From Lantana camara (Eukaryota; Streptophyta; Magnoliopsida; Lamiales; Verbenaceae): a DNA stretch of 64,000 nt. The translations under genes and the position numbers were made by a program. The notes under the pieces were generated by a model. It did not search any database, had not been told where the DNA came from, and saw only the letters and a list, made by a program, of their open reading frames with translations. The DNA lies in NCBI GenBank assembly GCA_037501455.1, contig CM074856.1, positions 53,473,001 to 53,537,000 of the forward strand. The letters are read 5' to 3'. Of the stretch, positions 20,928 to 33,068 are shown one piece after another. Each line of letters starts with the position of its first letter. Within the stretch, counting starts at the first letter, position 1.

Positions 20928-23304
20928 TGTGACGCCCTTGCCACATCCCGTACTGAGAAATACCTTGAGTGTTAGCTTTGGGCCTTCACTCAAGATCTTT
21001 CCCAGCGGCGACGAACACACACACACACACATAAGTACAGCGAAAGCGTAAAAGACAATAATACTCGAAACATAGTTTAATTACAAGGTCGATAAGGCCA
21101 ATGACAAAACGACAGCTGTAAATACAGACTATACATCCTGACTTTCCCACAAAGGAGAAGTTCCAAAAAAACACTGAACTTAAGAACAAACTACCTAAAC
21201 AGCACCTGTCGACCTAGACCCGACATGCCGCCTAGCTATACCTGCCTGAAGCCAAAACCAGAAGAGAAGGGACGTTAATCAAAGTGACTAAGTGAGTGGG
21301 TTATACATATATATAAACGAAATCATAAGCTTGGTTCACATTTTCATTATTTTCGAAAACAAAGTGTAAACGTATAAGAAGGTATAACTTTTAGTTTTTA
21401 TGAAAATACACTTGTGAATCAATAATCAAAATAATCGATCAATCACAATAACCCGACGAGTACGGGTAAGTTCTCCAACCTTTCACACCCTAAAAACAAG
21501 AGACACAAAACAAGAAACTAGCCTTCTCCCTCCAATTGTTAGTCTAGGTGCTCCCCAACCAACCACACGATCACACATATAAGGGGCAATATGCCCCCTG
21601 GTACCAATAACCTCACTCTATACGTATCGTAGTCAACCTCCGGCTACGCCCTGTATAGAGCTTCACAGAAGTACGTAGCAAGATCAGCCTTTGGCACACA
21701 CCTCCTGGCTTCACCCACTAGATACTTCGGGCTTATATTTCCCAAGGGTTTCCCCGAGGGTTCTATCATTCGATCACAACTCGCTTTTTAAAACACTTTC
21801 ACACTTTAAACACTTTCTTTCTCTTAACCGTTTCACAGTTCAAAATCCAACTTTTCATTCACTCAACGCGTATATATAATATAACAAGAACCATTTTTAT
21901 AAGGAAATCCAATTTTTTAATAGAATACTAAAATATTACAAAACTACTAATATATATATATATATATAGTATCAACGGGTCAAAATCAAACTCAATAAAT
22001 AAGAGTTGGGCTTATTTACATAATATATGTTTTGGCCCCACTTAAAAATATTTTAATCCCTCACCTGAAATCTCCAAAACAGGTGAAACGAGACACGCCT
22101 GAAACGGTAAGGACTCCTCCATAGGAACACCTGTGATAGACACACACATATGACTACAAATTATGACTTAACCCGACTACCGAACCACACAATTGACTTG
22201 TACGGCTAACACACAGATTATGCTAAATAAAACAATTAGACAAGTAAAATATTTAGGACAAATAAAGTAATTTAGACAAATCAATTGAGTAACTACGTAA
22301 CTACATGTAAATGGATTAAAACATGTAAGGATTTGTGTTCCTAACAAATATATGTGAGAAAATCCATGATTATATTAATAATAAAATTTGTAGCTTATTT
22401 AACTAACCAAAATCAATCGATCTGATTTTAAATTTTTTTATCTAGAATTTCTTAATTAGATATTCATGCATAAAATATATCAAAGAGATCAAATATGAGT
22501 TTACTTTCTTGATTCGGGATTAAAACCCGAAGATAATTTGCTCAAATAAACGTTTGCACTCCAAAAATTAAACAAATCACGTATATGGCTTATTAGCAAA
22601 TCCTATAACATATTTTTGTTGGTCAAATCAAATAAGATCAGAATTCGATTATTGATAAAATCATAATTCTAGAATAAAAATGTATCAGATACAACTAAAA
22701 TTAGAAGATAGTATCACTTACAATAAACTTTATACCGATATCTGGAAGAGTATTGATGAGCAAAGCCAAAGGAATTTCGTGAGTTTTCCCAGGTGGCCGC
22801 TGTTCTTAAGAAACTAGTTTCTGTTTTCTAATATTGATATTTCTATTTTCTAATATTGATAGAATAAAAGACCCCCGTCCTTAAATAGCAAAACATTAAT
22901 TTGGGACAAATCCATGCTATTGGTTGATTGTAAAGGTCGGCTAAGAACAACTTCAAAATTAAATAATTAAATAAGATATATAGATGAGCTCTTTTGTTTG
23001 TATGCCATGTGTACAATTGAGTAAGCAATTGTAATAATTGTCAGATAAACAATAATAAAAATCAAACCATTAAATTTAACAAAGAATGAAACAAGAACTT
23101 GTTTGTACAACTATATTCATGACATGCAAATTAGACATTAAGATTACTAGGCACGTGGAGACTTAGAGTTTTTTTTTTTTTTTTTTTGGGGGGGGGGGGG
23201 GAGGGGGAACCGGCAAGGAGCCGTAGGGAGATTAACGAGGACCCCACCTCATTTATTGTGAACCAAGCACCAGAAAAAGATACAAATGTTCATGATCCAA
23301 GGAT
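20928..23304. mobile_element. Solo LTR (TGTGACGCCC family) truncated by the duplication junction, copy 1
   Basis: It starts TGTGACGCCC after the target sequence TCTTT (20923-20927). It runs to 23170, where the LINE is inserted, and copy 1 is then cut off at 23304. The full element, with its right end and the second TCTTT, is seen in copy 2 at 50350-55162. It includes a CA microsatellite near 21015-21031. No coding sequence is supported. Confidence 0.85.
23171..23304 (-). mobile_element. LINE 3' end, cut by the duplication junction, copy 1
   Basis: On the minus strand these are the last 134 bases of the LINE seen whole at 52591-54603: a C-rich tract followed by a 17-nt poly(A), next to the target sequence ACTTAGAGTT (23161-23170). 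The match to copy 2 stops inside this piece at 23304. Confidence 0.9.
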
Positions 23305-26300
23305 AGAGAGATCTCAATAACATTCTAGCACATAAGTCCACTTACGCAGCATTCATACATATACAGATCAGAGTAACGCTTGATGCAAAACAGCTGATGC
23401 ATTTTTAGTGTACCTTTACACGACTGATATCGGTGTCCCTAGAGTGTAAATTCAACATCCATGCCTCAACTCAAGGGGGATATTGCGATGGAATCCCTGT
23501 AAAATAATATTGCAATATGTATATATGTGCATGAAGGGTTAGGGAGAAATTAAGAAAATTTTAAACATATAGGCACAAATAGTTCACACAAGCATGTAAT
23601 CCATTCAGTTTAGCAAGAGTTCTCAACAACAGTAAATTCCAAGTTATAAATATTAATTCAGTTAGCCACGCTATCACAGTCAAAGCAACATCTAACATCA
23701 CACGCATCAAGCAAAATAAGATATAAACATTTATGCGACGCATGTATGCAAATGCCATGAATGCTTAATGTACGGTTCACCATGACAGTGAAGTCGACAT
23801 GTCAATTTCTATAAATGCCTTCTCCAATCCACCCCATTCCTTGAGTCTGTTAGTTTGATGGTACATCTTCTAGTCAACCTCTACTCGGATTCCAATGATG
23901 CTTCAACTAAGACAGCACTTGGTGGATCAGATAGAAGAACACCTAAAGTATAACCACGAATCTAATGCATGTGGGGTTAGGAATATGGATGGCATACACT
24001 CATAATTAGTAAGGAAGGTAATCAAGCACGTAGGACAAAGGTTCAAAATAATAACAATTTAATCCAATGCATGGTGCACGTGCTATGAGTGTATGATACC
24101 TGTTTCCATAATATTAGCATCGAGCCCTTGTTGAATTCTTGTAGAGATCCATTTATCTTTTATTCAAGTAGTCAGAACATGGCAGTTTTGAATCCTCTTT
24201 CATCAATTTGTAGAGGTGGGAAGTGGTTCCGTGATAATTACAATTTTAGCGCCGGGACGGCACCCTGCAATTCACAAATTGAATAAATATCTATGCATAC
24301 GAGTTAGTGCATGAATATGTCAAGTAACGAAAGCAATTAAGAGCACCTAGTAAATGCAGATGCAACACGTAATCTGCAAGAATTTAAAACACATAAGTTA
24401 TGAAATTTCAAACATTTCAATGCAATGCACATATTGACAATTAGTTCTTATGCCGTGCGACCTATACGCGATACAACACGAACCAGAGCACCGATTCTGA
24501 ACCTGATAGCTCTGATACTACTTTAGGATGTAACGCCCAGAACGCTGGGCCACCACATCCCCTACACTAAAGTCCAATCCGCATACGAAATGGGAAATTG
24601 GTACACGACCCAAGCAGTAGCGAATGGGAGACTGATAAGCTCCTGCCTGAGCTAGGCGAAACCTAGACCCTGTACAACAGATAAAACAAGAACTTGGAGG
24701 CGAAAGCAAAGTAAAGAATACGAATTTATAAAAACTTAAAACATCAAAAATATTAATTCAATCAATTTCAACTACACGGGTTCAACTGGTCCTAAATGCC
24801 TGTCCCGAAATATCCACAATCAAATCCAGTGCATAAAAATAAATACGGGTTCAACTAACCCTAGAAACCTATCCCGAATTCCATTCTTTCAATCTATAAG
24901 CATAACTTGTACAGGGTATACATTTACATAATTACAATCATAACTGAAGCAAAACACTTAACAAACTTAATAAAACGATACAGACTCGACTGACAAGACA
25001 CACCGCCACCAAGCTCGAACTCCAACAACCTATACCTGCAAACTAAAATATAGGTGGGGCGAGGGTCAGTCCACTGACTGAGTGAGGGGGCTGAATGCAC
25101 ACACACAATACATAGTATAGAGCATAGCACATATCAAAAGAAGATTATGAACCAGGAGTAGGGTTTTGCATACCAAAGCTATTTACAAAGCAAACTTTTA
25201 CTTAACATATTCAAATCATATCATAACATAAAGAAAAGATCATATCCTGTTTCGTAATCAACATAACAAAACATATTCTTATACCCAGCAAGTACGGGTT
25301 TCCAACCTTACTTCCATATCATATCATATTTAAGATAACCGAAATAATTATAAACATAATCAGAATTCAAATCCCGTATCCATCCTCACAAGCTGGAAGT
25401 CTGCACGTGGGGTACGGGCCTACATCGTACAACTCAATATACGCGGGATAGCTAGTCCACATCATACCTTTCCCGGTTATTCACCGAGGGCTCAAAGTAC
25501 AACGTCTCATCAATCTCCAAGAGTCGCGCGTAGGTACTTCAAATGGAGATCGTGCATAGGCCAAACCCGACGGCCCAACACCGCCTCGAGTATGCTTGTC
25601 CACGTCTCTGGGGCCCACTAACAAATCCAATACAAATTACAAATCTTAACTCGCTACAAATCATACTTATCATATCATATTATAATCATAACTTACGTAA
25701 CTTATCAGTCATACCTTACCTTTCCACTTGGCATATGCTATAAACGTACCTCTCCATGTCATCCTAATCCTTAATTAGCATGCAGGCATACGGTTTGGAG
25801 CATAGCCTCATTGCAAAACATTTCAAGCTTATATACGTTCGTACATACACTTCAAAAATCTTTAATCACATGACAAAGTCATAAACGTATCATATAAACA
25901 CATACCTATTATATAAATATAATAGAATTGAAAACAAGCACATAGTGTTGTAGGTCGCTTTAACTAAAAGAAAAGATCCTAAAACCTCACCTTACACTGA
26001 TGAGAACGGAAACACGAGTAAGGAAGTCCCACTGGAACCCAAACAGCTGACAGGCACTCCCAGGAAACCCCTGAACAACTGAGCATACAGAACATAGACT
26101 CAGACTCCAACAACAACTAGAAAGACGCATGGGCATGACCATGAACACAAATGATACAACATATAATCCATATTTATACAATCATGTCATTCATAGCAAA
26201 TTACATTCACTTTACATATTAGGAGATGCATAATTTTATAAAATTCATAAAATCTATTAGATAAAATAAATCAAGACATTATGAATTTAATTCTTATCAT

Positions 26301-28180
26301 GCACCAAGTCTCAAGAGAACAAACATTAATTACACAACAATTTTTATACATAAATACATAATTGCATAATTCACAATATTCTAACAATTAGCATATTTAA
26401 ACAATTCATTTCAATTAAATATAACTATCCTTTCATAATTTATTTCTTATGTATCATATAATTACGCAGATAATTTAGTTCCAAATATTACATTAACACC
26501 CCTTAAACAATAATATTCTCAAGTAATAGGCATAAAACGAGGCAATTAAATTCAATAAATAAAGAATTAGGTTTTCATACACCATAACATGTTTTTGGAT
26601 AACGTACAATTCATAATTTCAATTCAAAAAGTGTACAAGATCGAATTTTACAATTAAAAATAATTATTAATTAAATTACAACAACTTCAAAAATTCATAA
26701 TAAATCAAACGGTCATCCGATTGATGAATGAAAAGTGGCATTGCACTTACCACGATGAATGGACTTATTATCCGAAAGGCGTCGGAACGCCGCAGACGGA
26801 GCTGGCTGAACCGCCAGAGGCAGTAGCCAGACCACCACCTCCGATGGCCCAAAAAGTCCCCGTGAACGGCAAATCTTACGTCTCAACATGCTCAACAAAA
26901 TTCCTCAATAAATTTCTAAAAATACGAAACCCACCGGATTTAATTAAAGAAAACCGATACGAATCAAACACCCAAACCCTAGAAGCCAAGAAACAAAATT
27001 AAACTTAAACCATTGGGCAAAATAAAAATTAGAACATAACGTTGGAGAACCCTTGACGAAATCTTTGAAACCCATATGATGTTCACCGAAAAAGCCATCG
27101 TTGACCGATGTCCGTCAGCTTTGACCGGCCAATTTACCGCCGGTCGATGATATATGGACTACGGGACCACCGAAAATGAGATCTCCTCGTCGAGACACTT
27201 TGATCCATGTATGGGTCGGGCCTATTCCGTTGCCAAAACTGAAAGATCTCCGCCATTACAGTAGTAAAGCCACCACCACGGAACTTCAGGTGGCGCATAC
27301 ACCACCATTGCAGCGTTTCAGGCCACACCACCACCGAGTCTGAGTTCACCATGAAGAGTTGCAACAAACCCATGCCCTCTTAGCCGGAAATGGCCATCGG
27401 AAGTGCCTGAACACGTGTGCTATAGTCGTGCCTTCGCTGATGTGGGAAATCAGGCGGCACGTGTGCCTCCGTCATAGGCCAACAGGTCATGCCGCCAATG
27501 CCGTTGGAAGCTCCGGACAAATCCGCATAAGACCCAGATCCCATCTAGTTCGGCCCTCGAAAACCTCCATGAACCGCCGGTAAATGTCGTGATAATATTC
27601 CCACCACTTGTAACTCAAAATAACTCTGCCACCGTTGGTTGTCAAGCCATGATTTTAGTACCGTTGTGTTCATCTCGTCGAGTACGTCGAAAATAACTAT
27701 TCGTTCGTCGAATTCCATCGAGAAATGGTTGAGTTACGAGTGTATATATGTTTAGTGTGTGTAAAAAAGATGTGAGGGAGAGGGAAGCTGAGGTTTGACC
27801 GGTCAAACACGAATCTGGGTATTTTATCACGGGTCCTAACGGGCAAGAATAACCCGTAGGAAGGGCTAACGACGTCAGAATTGGCCAAACTTAGAGTCTA
27901 TGGACTTGTTTCGATGCCTCAAACAAATTAAAGAGGTCAGTTAGGTCAAAATCTTGATCAAACATTAAATGACCAAAACATCCCTAAAAAGAAAAAAAAT
28001 ACAAATTGGCCCCTAAACTCTTAAGGAGCTGAAAATAGGGTCACACAACGCACGGAATCACATAATTGAATACATACAAGGCAGGTTAAACATGAAGTAA
28101 GAGGAAATTAAACAATTAAACACACAAGGTAATTTAACAGGTGTCGCCTGCTCAGACGATTGGAAAAGCGGGGTGTCACA
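23305..28180 (-). mobile_element. LTR retrotransposon end on minus strand: 3.65 kb LTR, primer site and partial internal region
   Basis: The LTR spans 24529-28180. Read on the plus strand it begins TGTAACGCCC and ends GGGGTGTCACA, the paired ends seen in this family. Eight bases beyond the LTR, at 24509-24520, the minus strand has TAGTATCAGAGC, one change from the initiator-Met-tRNA primer site. The element therefore reads leftwards, with its interior at 24528-23305. These 1.2 kb show no gag or pol, so it may be non-autonomous or have a long leader. The interior is cut at 23305 by the duplication junction. The bases flanking the LTR (TAGGA, AACAC) differ, as expected for one LTR of a larger element. 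It is inserted in the gypsy reverse transcriptase that resumes at 28181. Confidence 0.75.
24509..24520 (-). other. Primer-binding site (initiator Met tRNA)
   Basis: TAGTATCAGAGC on the minus strand differs by one base from TGGTATCAGAGC, the usual complement of the initiator-Met-tRNA 3' end. It lies just inside the LTR end at 24529. It sets the element's direction. Confidence 0.75.
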
Positions 28181-30779
28181 AACACGGCTTTCATAGTAGT
28201 GAAGGCATATACTATTTCAAGTAATGTCGTTTGGTTTGAAGAACCGTGGTACGACCTATCAGAGGTTGGTGAATTTGATGTTCAAGGACAAGATTGAGAA
28301 ATCAATGGAAGTGTATGTTGATGACATGATTGTCAAAAGTGAGAAGGCGTCCGATCACCTCGACCACTTGCTCGGACGTTCGATGTGCTTAGGCAGTATG
28401 GGATGAAGCTTAATCTCGGAAAGTTCACCTTTCGTGTCGAAGGGGAGAAATTCCTTAGCTACATGGTAAGCCAAAGGCGAATCGAGGCCGATCGGCCTAG
28501 ATCGGTGCAATCCAAGTAATCTCTCAACCTCAAAACATTCGCCAAGTTCAATACTTGGTAGGTCGGATCATCTCACTCAACTGATTTATCTCTCAATCTT
28601 CAGAAATAAATCTTCCTTTCTTCAAAATTTTGAGAAATATGAAAAAGGTCAGCTGGGATGACAAGTGTGGTAGGGCCTTTGAATAGCTCAAAGAGTACTT
28701 ATCGTCTCCCCGGCTGTTGGCAAAACCCAATGAAGGTGAGACCCTTTACCTCTATCTACCCCTCTCCAATGAAATTTTTAGTTCGGTCATGGTCGTCATA
28801 CGAGATCAAAAATATTTCCTCGTGTACTACCTGAGCAAGATCTTACATAGAGCCAAAAAGAACTACCTCGAGATAAAGAAGTTCGCCTTTGCAATCGCTT
28901 ATTCTGCTTGAAAATTGAGGCCCTATTTCTAAGCAGACCCCATCGTGGTTCTTACCGACCAGCCACTCAGGCAAGTCTTGGTAAAGCCTGATGTGTTAGG
29001 TTGGATGATGAAGTGAGCGGTCAAGCTGGGGCTTTCAGCCTTGAACTACCCAACAAGCCCAAGTTCTAGCTGACTTTCTAGTCGAAAAGGCCACATCCCC
29101 GGTAAAATCGACCTCAACCCCCTTGAGCTGGACAATGCACGTAGATGCCTCATCGACCTCTCAAGAGGGAGGGGGGGGGGGGGGAGTAGGGATATCCCTG
29201 ATCAGTTCAGACGGTACTTAGTCAACTTTGTCGTGCGGCTCGACTTCAAGGCTACTAACAATGAGGCGGAGTACGAAGCACTCATCGTAGGTCTCAAGTT
29301 TTTCCTCGAGCAGAAGGTTAAAAAATTGGTCATTGTAACATACTCGTAGCTCGTGGCTGGCAAAGTTAATGGCACATACGAGGCGCGAGAGGAATCGTGG
29401 TTGCCTACCTCAGGATTGTAAAGGAATTAGTTACACGATTCAAAGAGCTTAGAATCAAGCAAGTCTCACGAGAAGAAAATAGTTGAGCTGATGCACTATC
29501 CAAGCTGGCCAATGGCCTGTAAGGAACAAAGGATGGAACCATATCTTACCTCGTACCGGGTCATCGATGGAGTCACCGAGGTGGTCATGATCAATCCAAT
29601 GGAGCTATGCTGGATGGAGGATCTCGTGGCATATCTGAAGGACGACACCCGCAAGCTCAAACTGAGGCCAGACGAGTAAAGTATCAATCTCTCAGGCATA
29701 TGCTCAACTGAGAGGGTATTATTTAAGAAATCCTTCACTGGGCCTCTATTGAGGTGTCTTCAACCTAGCCAAGCCCAAGATGTGTTCGAGGAAATCCACG
29801 AAGGGTGTTGTGGAAACCATTTAGGAGGCTAGTCTCTAGGCCGAAAAGTCCTAAGAAGTGGCTTTTTTTTAGTCCGAGATGCTAAGCTTCACCCCAGGAA
29901 ATGTCCACGATGCCAAAAACACGGTAACTTGATACACCAACACCCTGTGGACATGATAGCGGTCAATGTGTCTTGGCCGTTCGAGCAGTGGGGGATCAAT
30001 ATCATTTGACCATTCCCTTTAGCTCATTAACAGAAGAGGTTTGCCATTGTCGTTGTCGAGTACTTTTCAAAGTAGGTCAAGGTCGAAGCAGTCCCAAAGA
30101 TTATTGATGCAGTGATAAGGAACTTCCTTTGGAAGAAAATAATTTGCAAGCGATAACACAAAAAACTATTATCAAGACCTCGGGTTCAACCTCAATTCAC
30201 TACTGTTGGTCATCACTAGGTGAATGGTCAAGCAGAAGTCACCCACAAGATAAACATTCAAAACTTGAAGACTCAGCTCGATGCCAAGCCCAACGCTTGT
30301 GCGAAAGAGCTCGATGACTGCCATAGGTCAAACCCACTGCCATAGGTCAAACCCCTTTCTCCTTGGGGTATGGATCCGAAGCCGTAATTCCATCGAAATT
30401 ACTCCATGAAAAGACTCGAGTTACTCACGATCAGTTCGGCAAAAATAATAAAAACCGAGCTGATAACTTGGATCTGATTGAGGAAAGAAGGGAGCGCGCA
30501 TATCAGAAATTGAAGCAATAGAAGGCTACTATCACTCGATCTTACAATAAGCACGTCAGGTACAGATCACTCCAGATCGGCGACTTAGTGCTAAAAAAGG
30601 TTGAGATTTTGCAGCAGTGGGTAAGCTAGAGCCAAATTGGAAAGGCCCTTATAGGGCGATCAAGATAGGCAAAAGCATGGCTTATCGACTCGAAGACATG
30701 GCCGGAGATCCTTTACTAAGGTCATTAAATGGACACAACTTGAAGAATTATATGTTTGAAGAATCAAACTTGTAATCGA
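28181..30779 (+). pseudogene. Ty3/gypsy (Tat-like) pol remnant: reverse transcriptase, RNase H, integrase
   Basis: The piece starts directly at the LTR boundary. Reverse transcriptase shows FGLKNRGTTYQRLVNLMF and the catalytic YVDDM (28311-28325), followed by EKASDHLDHL. RNase H shows FLVYYLSKILHRAKKNYLEI near 28820 and a second RNase H-like stretch NNEAEYEALIVGLKFF near 29260. The integrase zinc-binding part and basic C-terminus follow, as in copy 1. Frameshifts and stops occur from about 28380 onward. The gag, protease and start of reverse transcriptase are absent, presumably beyond the inserted retrotransposon. A run of about 16 G near 29171-29186 lies in the RNase H part. Confidence 0.88.
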
Positions 30780-30979
30780 GGCGGAATCAACTAAAGATCC
30801 GACCTTCGTTTTGATCATATCAATCATTAGAGCAATGTATTTTTATCAAGTGTCTCGATCGATTTTAAAAGGGTCTGATCTACAGGCTATACAATGATAA
30901 AATGTTCTTTTCATTAATGCTTTATACCAATTCGATCTATGACCATATTTCGAGGGGGAAAGCGATGCCCCTACCTTTT

Positions 30980-31219
30980 AACTATAATTCAATTTAGGCT
31001 AAGGTAAGATCCAACAAGGTCGACTTAAGATCCAAAGAGATCAAACCCACATCAATTAGTTTGTTTAAGGTAAAAGATCCAACAAGATCGAATTAAGATC
31101 CAAAGAGATCAAACTTACCTAGTAATCAGTTCGTTTAAGGTAAAATCCATATAAGGTCCAAAGATATTAACACCTACTTAAGAAATGAAAAGTTCATTTA
31201 AAACTAACGTAAAGCTTAA
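30980..31219. repeat. Degenerate ~70-bp tandem repeats downstream of gypsy pol, copy 2
   Basis: Counterpart of 1561-1800, with one substitution (C at 31042 where copy 1 has T). Confidence 0.65.
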
Positions 31220-31683
31220 CAAGATTGATATTTAAGCGAACCCATTGGTAAATTTTCTAAAGGGATCGACCTAAGGTCTAAAAGAGATCACATTGATCCA
31301 TGAGAGAATGAAAAACCTAAGTGGATCTTGCAAATAAAACATCCAAACAAATGAACGTCGACATAAAAGGTTAAAAAACTTGTAAGTAAAAACACAAGTA
31401 TGGAAATAAAATTTTCACATTCATTTAAATTAGCAGATCGACCTGACCTGCGATGTGGGTCGATTTTTAGGAAAGGAGAGCATCGACCTCACTCACAATA
31501 TGGATCAATGTCCCGAAAGATTCAAGTCAAGAAAAATAACAAAACAAGTATTCACCTGGTTATACCCCGGCTACTAGGTCGAATCGATTGTTTTAGAAAT
31601 AAAGTGTTTGATAGAGAAACTATTCAAAAGGCCACATCCCGGCCATATAGGACAAATTTTCACAATTTTAGAGTTTAGATCGA

Positions 31684-33066
31684 TTAGGGAGGTTGAGCAG
31701 AGCCAGAAGGAGCCTTACCAAGAATGAGGCGAACCAGAGGAAGTTCACAATGAACTGGTGCATTATCTCTCTTTGCCTCGGGCATATCGAGTGCAAACCC
31801 ATACTTATGTAATAGCCAGTCAATGTTCACATCCTCCTCCTCCTCTTCGATGGCCGCAGAATCGGGATAAGGGTAGTTAAAGTATAGCCAATCGAGCTGA
31901 ATTGAAGTTCTCAGGGAAGTGCCTCGAGCTTTGATCTGATTAACGACCAAGTTAAATCCGGCCTCAACATCGGACACGCTCATCTTGATATTGGCCTCTT
32001 TGAAGGTAGGGCTCTCGATGAACTTTCAAATGGCGTATCTCTCGATCTCAGCTTTTAACCTCTTCATCGCCTTGATAGCATGTCTGATTCGATCATGGGC
32101 CAGGTCGAGCGCATCCTTCCAGCCTTCTTCTTGAGCTACTTCCTTAGCTCTCTTTAACTTCTCGGTGCATTCATTTTGTAAGGACTCCAGATTGACTGCG
32201 TGCTTTTTCTTGAAGGTCTCAATCTCTTCTAACGCACTTTTGAGTTGATCATCTTACTTCTGCTTCTCCTCTAGTCTCTGTCTTTTCTTCTTGTTCAGAT
32301 CGTTGACCTCTTGAGCAAACGCTGCCACATCGAGCAGCCTCAAGGACATTAGCTCTTTTTTAGCCTTTTGGTACTTGTCTTTGTACCTCTCCTTACCACC
32401 CTTGTACACGTCGACCTAATGTGAGGCACTTACGATGATAGGAAGAGCCTTCTGGCAAAAATTTCATGGGTATCAGGTCAAATTCAAAAAATAAAAAAAA
32501 GACTACAAATAAATCACTTATGCCGAATATTCTGGCACTAAATTGGCCGCGAAGGTGGTCGGTGGGTTTCTTGTAAAGAGTTTGTTGCTCCTCGATGATG
32601 CAACCGGCATTGAATAAGGCACTGAGTAGATCGATGTCCGACTTCCCAACACCCAAATCCCTATTCGAGCCATCCTCCCTCTCGAGTTGTAGGCCAGTAG
32701 GCCATTCAGGTTGATCGATGTTTGGGAAGTTCATCATCTGACCCTCTTCATCGGAGTCCTTTGATTCATTGCCTAGGTCGACCATGACCTCCACCTCCCC
32801 ATGCTTACGCTTCAGAATCCTTTTTCCTACTCCGTGGTTTGCCTGAGGAGAAATCAGATCGTAAGGATTAACTTCGGATAGAAATACAGGTCAAGATGAT
32901 CAAGATCGATTGCATTCTCAAGGTTGGCAGCCGAAGGGACAAATGAGCTCAAAGGTGGTGTCGATGGAGGTGGTGTCAACCCTAATATGGCCGGTGGATT
33001 CGGCTGTGAGGTCGGAGGAGGAGGTTGCTGGGTAGAGGGCCCAAACAGAGTGACGGTATGGGGCAA
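31684..33066 (-). pseudogene. Antisense gene, C-terminal coiled-coil part, copy 2
   Basis: Counterpart of 2265-3647, with substitutions at 32281 and 32639. It has the same proline-rich start, acidic segment, broken coiled coil and acidic tail. The stops are shared, so the gene was already dead before the duplication. Confidence 0.6.
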
Positions 33067-33068
33067 TA

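Larger units (their letters stand above)
1..23304. repeat. Large tandem duplication, copy 1 (left end outside window)
   Basis: Every base from 1 to 23304 has a counterpart at 29420-52724. By eye I found about ten substitutions: 874 G/A, 1623 T/C, 2862 C/T, 3220 A/C, 6033 T/C, 6602 G/T, 14945 T/C, one G/A near 19656, one G/A near 20555 and one G/A near 22530. There are also length differences in a TA repeat, a poly(A) and a CA repeat. The match ends after GGAT at 23304. Position 1 is only the window edge, so the copy probably continues to the left. Divergence is about 0.04 percent, so the duplication is very recent or is an assembly duplicate. Confidence 0.97.

Noticed and set aside
24505..24525. 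Possible tRNA gene fragment (GCTCTGATACTA)
   Set aside because: Only 12 bp match a tRNA end and the position next to an LTR end identifies it as a primer-binding site.
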